Shown: positions 57,869 to 64,000 of the stretch, one piece after another
Numbering within the stretch: the stretch's first letter is position 1
Layout of the letters: each line of letters opens with the position of its first letter
From: Luteitalea pratensis
Lineage (GTDB): Bacteria > Acidobacteriota > Vicinamibacteria > Vicinamibacterales > Vicinamibacteraceae
Direction of reading: 5' to 3'
NCBI RefSeq assembly: GCF_001618865.1
Contig: NZ_CP015136.1
Coordinates: 7,165,001-7,229,000, forward strand
Length of the DNA: 64,000 nt
Position numbers and translations under genes: made by a program
The notes under the pieces: model-generated
Told to the model about the DNA's origin: nothing
The model's input: the letters and a program-made list of their open reading frames with translations, nothing else
The model's database searches: none

Positions 57869-59356
57869 ATGCGCCTCCTGAAGATCCTTGCCACTGGGAT
57901 CGCCGTGGCGGTGGCGGGGCTGGGGCTGATGCGCGCCGAACAGCCTGCGCCGCAGCCGCAAGCGCCTCGGCGGCCGAACTTCCTGTTCCTCTTCGCCGAC
58001 GACATGCGCGCCGACACGATTGCCGCGCACGGCAACCCGCACATTCGAACGCCTACACTCGACGACCTGGCCCGCCGCGGTTTCAGCTTCCGCAACGCGT
58101 ACGTCTTCGGCGGCGACAGCGGCGCCGTGTGCGTCGCGAGCCGCGCGATGCTGATGAGCGGTCGCACGCACTTCCATGTGGAGACAACCACGCTGTCCAA
58201 CGCGCCGCTCCTGCCAGAGCTGCTCGGTCGGGCCGGCTACGTGACGTTCGGCACCGGCAAGTGGCACAACGGCGAAGCCTCATGGCTGCGTGCGTTCCAG
58301 CGGGGGCGCACGGTGATGTTCGGCGGCATGTCGGACCACACGAAGGTGCCCGTGAAGGATCTCGGGCCCAACGGCCAGCTGACGGCGGCACGCGTCGAGA
58401 CCACCTTCTCGAGCGAGCTGTTTGCCGATTCCGCCATCGCGTTCCTGCGCGAGCACAAGGGGCCGGCGCCGTTCTTCGCCTACGTCGCCTTCACCGCCCC
58501 GCACGACCCTCGCCAGCCCCCGCCAGCGTTCCGTGAGGCCTACTACGACAGCCTGCCGCCGCTGCCGGCGAACTTCCTGCCGCAGTTCCCGTTCGACAAC
58601 GGCGCCATGCGTGGTGGCCGCGACGAGAACCTCGGCGCGTGGCCACGCACCGAGGCCTTGGTGCGCGGCCAACTGGCCGAGTACTACGGCATGGTGACGC
58701 ACCTCGACGGCCAGATCCGCCGCATCCTCGATGCGCTCGAGGCGTCAGGGCACGGAGGCGACACCATCGTGGTGTTCGTTGCCGACAACGGCCTCGCCCT
58801 CGGCAGTCACGGACTGCTTGGCAAGCAGAGCGTCTACGAGCACAGCACGCGAGTCCCGATGATGATCACCGGGCCTGGTGTGCCGGCCGGCCGGAGCAGC
58901 CAGGCCTTCTCCTACGTGCACGATCTCTTCCCGACGATCACCGGACTGGCAGGTGTCGCGTCGCCAGCGGGCGTCGAGGGTTCGTCGCTGCAGCCCGTGT
59001 GGGAGGGTCGTGTCGAGCGCACGCGCGACTCGCTCTTTCTCGCGTACATGGCCACGCAGCGGGCAGTGCGCGACGAGCGCTGGAAGCTCATCGCCTACCC
59101 CAAGCTTGGGCACCTGCAGTTGTTCGACCTGCGCGGCGACCCGCATGAAATCACGAACCTGATCGAGCGGCCCGAGTACGCCGGTGAAGTGGCACGCCTG
59201 CAGGCACTGATGCGCACGTGGCAGTCGCGGCTGGGGGATGCGGCACCTGTTCCCGCCACGAACCGTCAGCCGCCAGGTATCGATCTGACCGGCACGGCCC
59301 GCGAGCCCGATCAATGGCAGCCGGACTGGATCGTCAAGAAATACTTCGGCGGGTAG
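57869..59356 (+). CDS. Secreted sulfatase (formylglycine type)
   Basis: A 495-residue exported sulfatase. The signal peptide (KILATGIAVAVAGLGLM) precedes the metal-site NFLFLFADDMRADT. The formylglycine site is Cys88 in GAVCVASRAMLMSGR; the usual Cys-x-Pro-Ser-Arg has Ala in place of Pro here, as in some family S1 subgroups. FGTGKWHNG and VVFVADNGLALGSHG supply further metal ligands. It removes sulfate from an unknown sulfated polysaccharide or glycoside and needs an activating maturase encoded elsewhere. Confidence 0.87.
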   Translation: MRLLKILATGIAVAVAGLGLMRAEQPAPQPQAPRRPNFLFLFADDMRADTIAAHGNPHIRTPTLDDLARRGFSFRNAYVFGGDSGAVCVASRAMLMSGRTHFHVETTTLSNAPLLPELLGRAGYVTFGTGKWHNGEASWLRAFQRGRTVMFGGMSDHTKVPVKDLGPNGQLTAARVETTFSSELFADSAIAFLREHKGPAPFFAYVAFTAPHDPRQPPPAFREAYYDSLPPLPANFLPQFPFDNGAMRGGRDENLGAWPRTEALVRGQLAEYYGMVTHLDGQIRRILDALEASGHGGDTIVVFVADNGLALGSHGLLGKQSVYEHSTRVPMMITGPGVPAGRSSQAFSYVHDLFPTITGLAGVASPAGVEGSSLQPVWEGRVERTRDSLFLAYMATQRAVRDERWKLIAYPKLGHLQLFDLRGDPHEITNLIERPEYAGEVARLQALMRTWQSRLGDAAPVPATNRQPPGIDLTGTAREPDQWQPDWIVKKYFGG

Positions 59357-59382
59357 TTGCACGCGCCGATCGTGGATCGGGC

Positions 59383-59560
59383 ACCGGACACCGGGCACCG
59401 GGCCGCTGGGACAGGGGGTTACGCCTAACGTAGCCGTCGACCTTCAGGTCGACGGATCGGGAGTCGGAATCGGGAATCGGGAATCGGGAATCGCCGAGCG
59501 GGATGTCGGGGTGGTTGCTTTCGACATTCCGGCATTCGCGGCATTCCGGCATTGCGCGGC
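59383..59560. repeat. GTCGAC palindrome, AATCGGG and CGGCATT arrays
   Basis: GGCACCG GACACCG GGCACCG (59385-59405), the perfect palindrome CCGTCGACCT-TC-AGGTCGACGG (59434-59455) preceded by GTAG, four AATCGGG units (59468-59490) and CGGCATT-type units (59519-59551). It is the densest mixture of the repeat families found in the window, in a 232-base gap. Confidence 0.82.
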
Positions 59561-59588
59561 TCTTGGACGCCGGTGCTAGGCTGCCGGC

Positions 59589-60920
59589 ATGGCCCAGCCT
59601 GACGGCGCACGCCGATTCCGGTTCCGACTCCCATCTGCCCTCCTGACCATCGCGTTCACGCTGCCGTCGGTCGTGCCAGAACCTGCACGCGCGCAGCGCG
59701 TGCCAGCGGGTCCGGCCGACACTGTCGTGCTCCTCGCGCCCGATCGGGTGTTTGTCGGCACCGAAGACACGGCACATGCCGGCTGGGTGGTGCTCGTGCG
59801 CGGCGATCGCATCGCCGCTGTGGGTCCGCGTGATGGGGTGACCGTGCCCGCGGATGCGCGTCGTGTCGAACTGCCCGGGGCGACGCTGATGCCCGGCATG
59901 ATCGAGGGTCACACCCACCTGTTCTTGCACCCGTACGACCAGACCCCGTGGAACGACCAGGTGCTCAAGGAGTCGCTCAGCCTGCGCACGGCGCGAGCAG
60001 TCAACCACGCACGGGCAACGCTACGCGCCGGGTTCACGACGGCGCGTGACCTCGGCACCGAAGGCGCGGGCTTCGCCGATCACGGTCTGAGACAGGCGAT
60101 CGAACAGGGGATCATCCCTGGACCCCGGCTCCTGATCGCATCGAAGGCCATCGTCGCGTCTGGTAGCTACGGGCCCGCGGGTTTTGCAAGCGAGTGGGAG
60201 GTACCGCAGGGAGCCGAAGAAGCAGACGGCGCCGACGGACTGACGAAGGCGGCACGCACCCAGATCGGGCATGGCGCCGACTGGCTCAAGGTCTACGCCG
60301 ACTATCGCTGGGGCGTGAACGGCGAGGCGCGGCCGACCTTCACCGAAGCGGAACTCCGCACACTCGTCGAGGTGGCGGCAGCAAGTGGCCGGAAGGTCGC
60401 TGCCCATGCCGCGACCACCGAGGGGATGCGGCGCGCAGCGATGGCGGGCGTTGCGACGATCGAGCACGGCGACGCTGGCACGCCCGACGTCTGGCGGCTG
60501 ATGGCCGACCGGCAGATCGGCTTCTGCCCTACGCTCGCCGCCGTCGAAGCGACGGCCCGATACGCGGGCTGGAAGCCCGGCCAGGCCCAGACGCCGCGCA
60601 TGGTCCAGAAACGCGAGGGACTCCACGCGGCGATTGCCGCCGGCGTGCCGATCTGCGTGGGCGGAGACGCGGGCGTGTTCGCGCACGGCGAGAATGCCTG
60701 GGAGATCGAACTGCTCGTTGCGGCGGGGATGTCCCCGGCGGCCTCGCTGCGCTCGGCCACGAGCGGCAACGCGCGGATCCTCGGCCTCGATGACAAGCTG
60801 GGCGCGATTCGAGAGGGGTTGCTGGCCGACCTGGTGGCCGTGGAGGGCGACCCACTTCGCGAGATCGGCGCGGTGCGTCGAGTCCGGATGGTGATGCAGG
60901 CAGGCCGCGTCGTGGAGTAG
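59589..60920 (+). CDS. Metal-dependent amidohydrolase (prolidase-type), exported
   Basis: A 443-residue hydrolase. The signal segment (LPSALLTIAFTLPSVVPEPARA) precedes a TIM-barrel metal site: MIEGHTHLFLH, the carbamylated-Lys candidate in ADWLKVYAD, HAATTEGM, TIEHGDAG and the Asp in CVGGDAGVF. This set fits the Xaa-Pro dipeptidase/imidazolonepropionase-like branch that cleaves peptides or amides. It is followed by a 315-base gap and then a second amidohydrolase of a different subfamily. Confidence 0.85.
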   Translation: MAQPDGARRFRFRLPSALLTIAFTLPSVVPEPARAQRVPAGPADTVVLLAPDRVFVGTEDTAHAGWVVLVRGDRIAAVGPRDGVTVPADARRVELPGATLMPGMIEGHTHLFLHPYDQTPWNDQVLKESLSLRTARAVNHARATLRAGFTTARDLGTEGAGFADHGLRQAIEQGIIPGPRLLIASKAIVASGSYGPAGFASEWEVPQGAEEADGADGLTKAARTQIGHGADWLKVYADYRWGVNGEARPTFTEAELRTLVEVAAASGRKVAAHAATTEGMRRAAMAGVATIEHGDAGTPDVWRLMADRQIGFCPTLAAVEATARYAGWKPGQAQTPRMVQKREGLHAAIAAGVPICVGGDAGVFAHGENAWEIELLVAAGMSPAASLRSATSGNARILGLDDKLGAIREGLLADLVAVEGDPLREIGAVRRVRMVMQAGRVVE

Positions 60921-61235
60921 CGCCTGGGCGGCACGCCGCGGGCGCGATGGGCGCTCGGTCGCGGGCAGCGCCCAGTCGATTTTCGGATTCGTCTGGTCCC
61001 ACACGCCCACGCGGTGGCGCGCGCGTCGGGCCTGAGCCGCCCTCGGGGAGGGCGGCCCAATCCTGTTGAACGGTCCTGGCCGCCGACAAAATGGGGAGGC
61101 GTGGAGTGCAGGAGGCCGCGGGAGCGAGCGTCAACGATTCGTTGGCCGCAGCCTCACGCCGGCGTCAGGTGTCTGCCCACAATCGGGATCTACACTACGG
61201 CCCGACCGATGTCCCGCTCACGAGGTGAACTGTCC
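60921..61235. other. Gap between the two amidohydrolase genes, with hairpin
   Basis: About 315 bases with no convincing gene. The best structure is GCCGCCCTC-GGG-GAGGGCGGC (61036-61056), a 9-bp perfect stem with a three-base loop that could terminate the first gene; no T-run follows. GAGGTGA near 61222 is the ribosome-binding site of the next gene. Confidence 0.5.
61036..61056 (+). terminator. Candidate terminator hairpin GCCGCCCTC-GGG-GAGGGCGGC
   Basis: Perfect 9-bp stem about 115 bases after the upstream amidohydrolase stop. Without a T-run it would need Rho or only stabilise the transcript end. Confidence 0.4.
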
Positions 61236-62534
61236 ATGCACGCTCCGCGATTCCGCGTCCTGGCCGCCCTGGCCGTCCTTCTGGTGATGGTCATGCGTGT
61301 CGAGGCGCAGGCCACCTACGACGTGCTGCTCAGGGGTGGGCACGTCATCGACCCACGCAACGGCATCGACGCCGTCATGGACGTCGCCGTGGCGGGCGGG
61401 AAGATCGCCGCGGTACGGGCGGGCATCGACCCGGGCACGGCAAAGCAGGTCGTCGACGTCGGCGGCCTCTATGTCACGCCGGGGCTGATCGACCTCCATG
61501 TCCACGTTTTCGCCACGACCGGTGTCCGCGGCGCCTGGGCGGGGGACAGCAGCGTCCTGCCAGACGGCTTCAGCTTCCGGACCGGCGTCACGACGATGGT
61601 GGACGCCGGAAGCTCCGGGTGGCGCAACTTCGAGGACTTCCGGCGCACCGTGATCGACCGCGCCAGCACACGTGTCCTCGCCATGCTCAATATCGCCGGG
61701 TTCGGCATGCTGACCGACGTGCCGGAGCAGAACATCCACGACATGGACGCAAAGGCCACCGCGGACATGGCCGGTCGCCACCGCGACGTCGTGGTCGGCA
61801 TCAAGTCGGCCCATTACCAGGGCCCCGAGTGGGTGTCCGTGGACCGCGCCGTGGAAGCGGGTCGCACCGCCGGCGTGCCGGTCATGGTCGACTTCGGCTA
61901 CTTCCGCGAGGAGCGGCCGTACTACAAGCTCGTAGGCGAGCACCTGCGGCCCGGCGACATCAGCACGCACATGTTCCGCGGTCCAGTTCCTTACGTGGAT
62001 GCCGATGGCAAGGTGCTCGACTACCTGACGCAGGCACGCGCGCGGGGCGTGCTGTTCGACGTCGGCCACGGTGGCGGCAGTTTCGTCTTCCGCACAATGG
62101 TGCCGGCTACGCGTGCCGGCTTCTATCCGGACACCATCTCGACGGACCTGCACACCGGCAGCATGAACGCCGGGATGACCGACATGCTGATGACGATGTC
62201 GAAGTTCCTCGTCGTGGGGATGCCGTTGCAGAAGGTGGTGCAGGCGTCGACCGACACGCCCGCCAGGGTGATCAAGCGCCTGGAGCTCGGCCACTTGTCG
62301 GTGGGAGCCGAAGCCGACATCGCGGTGCTGCGGGTGCTCGATGGGCGCTTCGGGTACGCCGACGGCGCCCGCGGGACGCTGGCAGGCGATCGACGGCTGG
62401 CCTGCGAGATGACGCTGCGGGCCGGTCGCGTCGTCTGGGACTGGAACGCGCGATCGGGAACGGACTATCGCGAACTGCCGCCGACCTACGGCGTGCGCGA
62501 CGTCGACCGCATCATCGTGCCGCCGCGCCCGTAA
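61236..62534 (+). CDS. Amidohydrolase / deacetylase family protein, exported
   Basis: A 432-residue hydrolase with signal peptide (RVLAALAVLLVMVMRVEAQA). Metal motifs are LIDLHVHVF, VGIKSAHYQGPEW with the bridging lysine candidate, ISTHMFRG, FDVGHGGGSF and TISTDLHTG. The order resembles deacetylase-type (Atu3266-like) amidohydrolases acting on N-acyl amino acids or related amides. ATG 61236 is chosen for its GAGGTGA ribosome-binding site and signal peptide; the frame upstream is filler. Confidence 0.85.
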   Translation: MHAPRFRVLAALAVLLVMVMRVEAQATYDVLLRGGHVIDPRNGIDAVMDVAVAGGKIAAVRAGIDPGTAKQVVDVGGLYVTPGLIDLHVHVFATTGVRGAWAGDSSVLPDGFSFRTGVTTMVDAGSSGWRNFEDFRRTVIDRASTRVLAMLNIAGFGMLTDVPEQNIHDMDAKATADMAGRHRDVVVGIKSAHYQGPEWVSVDRAVEAGRTAGVPVMVDFGYFREERPYYKLVGEHLRPGDISTHMFRGPVPYVDADGKVLDYLTQARARGVLFDVGHGGGSFVFRTMVPATRAGFYPDTISTDLHTGSMNAGMTDMLMTMSKFLVVGMPLQKVVQASTDTPARVIKRLELGHLSVGAEADIAVLRVLDGRFGYADGARGTLAGDRRLACEMTLRAGRVVWDWNARSGTDYRELPPTYGVRDVDRIIVPPRP

Positions 62535-62542
62535 CGGGAGCG

Positions 62543-62569
62543 GTAGGGCCGGCTCTCCGAGCCCGGCCG
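62543..62569. repeat. GGCCGGCTC-type palindrome, inverted copy
   Basis: GGTAGGGCCGGCTC-TCC-GAGCCCGGCC is the reverse of the elements at 32020 and 37664, with a one-base bulge. It lies between convergent genes, as do several of these elements. Confidence 0.7.
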
Positions 62570-62578
62570 ATCCAGGCC

Positions 62579-63447
62579 TCAGCGTGCAGCGCGACCCTGC
62601 TGGAATTGGGCGAGGATCGCGCGTGTCTCGGCGATCCGTTGCACGATCCCGTCGCGCCCGCGCGAGAGCTGGTCGTTGACGGCGGTGCCGGGCGTGGCCA
62701 GCTCGGTCTCGATCTCGCGGAGGTAGCTCTCGGACAACTGGAGGTATCGCTGCGCCGTCGCCGGGTTCTCGAACCCCGTGCCGTTGGCACGTACGTAGAC
62801 CGGGGTCGTGTGGGCGGCCTGGGTCGGGCCGCCACGCGCTCGCGCCGGAATCCAGAGCCCATGGGCGCCGACGCGCAGATCGTGCGTCAGGCGCAGCCGC
62901 TCGCTCGACTGCCCCGGCTCCTGCACCGACACCGTCTTCACGACCTCGCCGTGCACCACCAGCTCGAGGTCGCGCAACGGCACATCGGTGGCATGTCCCC
63001 TCGCCTCGACGACGACGTGCACTCGTAACCCTTCGACAACGCGATTCGGTACGTCCCCGGCGGTAGCCGCACCTCGAACGGGGCATCGACGTAGAACGCG
63101 CCATCCGGCTGGGTGGCGTAGCCGCCGGCCTGGTCGTCGTGTCCCCCCATGATGGCGAGGGCTTCCTTCGGCACGCCGAGCGCTTCTCCTGGAAGAGTCA
63201 GCGCGCCCAGCGGTGCCTTGCTGATCGGCCGCCCGTCGTCGTCAGTGATGCGGACGCGCACCGGCGTCGGCGTCGCCGAGCCACGCTCGACCACCGTGAC
63301 GCGCAGCCGGCCGTCGGTGGCTGCCGACGCCGTGTAGAAATACAGCGCCGCCAGGACCACGCCCGCCGCCATCGGCAACAGCGCGCCGGCCCGACCGCGA
63401 ACGCGTCGGCGACCAGACGGGACGGATGGAACGGAGGTATCGATCAT
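62579..63447 (-). pseudogene. Frameshifted secreted protein with carboxypeptidase-like domain
   Basis: One gene split over two frames. The 5' part (from 63447) has a membrane anchor (GALLPMAAGVVLAALYFYTA) and a beta-rich domain (LRVTVVERGSATPTPVRVRITDDDGR, PGTYRIALSKGYE), which ends early at 62938 in Cys/Arg/Ser-rich sequence. The 3' part, open from 63022 to 62579, starts VHVVVEARGHATDVPLRDLELV and fits directly after KGYE; it continues with HTTPVYVRANGTGFENP and a helical end. A one-base change near 63022 would restore a protein of about 285 residues resembling CehA/McbA-type accessory domains. It starts in an ATGA overlap with the HupE-like gene. Confidence 0.72.
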
Positions 63448-63968
63448 TGCATGCGCTCCACGAACCACAGACCTGACAGTCCAAGCACTGCAGAGGACGC
63501 GTACCGCACGACCCGCGGGTGCCAGGACGATCTCGTGATGGCGATGACGAGTGGCATCGCGACGGCCACGACGGCGACTTGACCGATCTCCACGCCGACG
63601 TTGAACGCAAGCACGGCAGCGAACCACTGGCGTGCCGGCAGGTCGAGCACGTCGAGCATGCCCGCGAAGCCGAAGCCGTGAATGAGACCGAAGCCGAAGG
63701 CGGTCGGCCACCGCGACCGGTGCGGATCGCCGATCAGGTTCTCGAGCGCGACGTACGCAATCGTGACGGCAATGGCCGGCTCGACGAAGCCCGCCGGCGG
63801 ATTCACGATTCGCACCGCCGCCAGGATCAGCGTGATGCTGTGCGCGACGGTGAACGCCGAGGCGATGCCGAGCCGCGATCGCCAGGTGCCACCGGCCAGG
63901 AGCAGGCACCCGAGGAACACCAGGTGGTCGTAGCCGGCGAGGATGTGTTCGATGCCGAGCAGCAGCAT
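63444..63968 (-). CDS. HupE/UreJ-like membrane protein (partial or right-edge)
   Basis: At least 174 residues of an integral membrane protein. MLLLGIEHILAGYDHLVFLGCLLLAGG is the HupE/UreJ_2 signature, in which histidines may bind nickel or another metal. About six helices follow, including FGFGLIHGFGFAGML with another histidine. The frame stays open to the window edge, so the true start and any signal peptide may be outside. It overlaps the next gene (ATGA), implying a shared function, perhaps metal or small-molecule uptake. Confidence 0.72.
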   Translation of the reverse strand: MLLLGIEHILAGYDHLVFLGCLLLAGGTWRSRLGIASAFTVAHSITLILAAVRIVNPPAGFVEPAIAVTIAYVALENLIGDPHRSRWPTAFGFGLIHGFGFAGMLDVLDLPARQWFAAVLAFNVGVEIGQVAVVAVAMPLVIAITRSSWHPRVVRYASSAVLGLSGLWFVERMQ

Positions 63969-64000
63969 CGCTCGCGTCGACCCGCCGGAGCGACACCGTC

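Noticed and set aside
1-64000. tRNA, rRNA, integrase, transposase or prophage genes
   Set aside because: Both strands were scanned by eye for T-loop-like sequences, and the translated frames for transposase, integrase and phage motifs; none was found.

Overview
The window is high-GC DNA (sampled lines mostly about 65-75% G+C) from a soil-type heterotroph. Several things together point to Acidobacteriota, probably the Vicinamibacteria (Luteitalea-like): an Oar-type TonB receptor with an N-terminal carboxypeptidase-like domain, adjacent DUF1800 and DUF1501 genes, a VirB10-like secreted protein, a PIG-L protein of about 900 residues, and many secreted hydrolases. This placement is inference from gene content; no rRNA, tRNA, mobile-element or CRISPR signal was seen.

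Layout. 0-2.5 kb: a Gfo/Idh dehydrogenase, a D-threonine-aldolase-like PLP enzyme and a BMC-H shell protein, probably the edge of a microcompartment locus lying to the left. 2.7-12.5 kb: housekeeping and small envelope genes (YbjQ, PhhB, ThiO, Ig-like lipoprotein, VirB10-like protein, group II decarboxylase, two paralogous outer-membrane barrels, aminotransferase, J-domain protein). 12.8-15.8 kb: GH29 fucosidase coupled to an alkaline-phosphatase-superfamily protein, then an ArsR regulator. 16-20.5 kb: a sigma-54 activator with a low-GC sensor half, downstream of a subtilase ending in 16 TLVWGD repeats. 20.8-26.6 kb: a family 5 oligopeptide-type ABC importer without ATPases, a DapA-family aldolase and an EEP hydrolase.

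26.8-33.7 kb: a nearly complete histidine operon, hisI-G-D-C-B-H-F-A (no hisE), preceded by a His-rich leader peptide and a complete attenuator (pause hairpin, antiterminator and intrinsic terminator can all be drawn). 33.8-42.9 kb: an M28 peptidase coupled to an Atg22-like MFS protein; the transglutaminase / alpha-E / circularly permuted ATP-grasp cluster; an ECF sigma / anti-sigma pair. 43-57.8 kb: DUF1501, DUF1800, PIG-L deacetylase, TonB receptor, phosphodiester glycosidase, PilT-like ATPase, DUF2071, copper amine oxidase and an rRNA/tRNA 2'-O-methyltransferase. 57.9-64 kb: a sulfatase, two amidohydrolases, a frameshifted carboxypeptidase-like gene and a HupE-like membrane protein running to the edge.

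The main unusual theme is non-coding repeat DNA. Many intergenic gaps hold short tandem repeats with a period of 7 bases, drawn from a few unit sequences, often next to short palindromes (GTCGAC-, GGCCGGCTC- and GGACAAGTCC-centred). The same material appears in frame inside hisC, inside hisH and as a C-terminal extension of hisH. It also writes the ends of the MFS and methyltransferase genes and overlaps the start of the DUF1501 gene.
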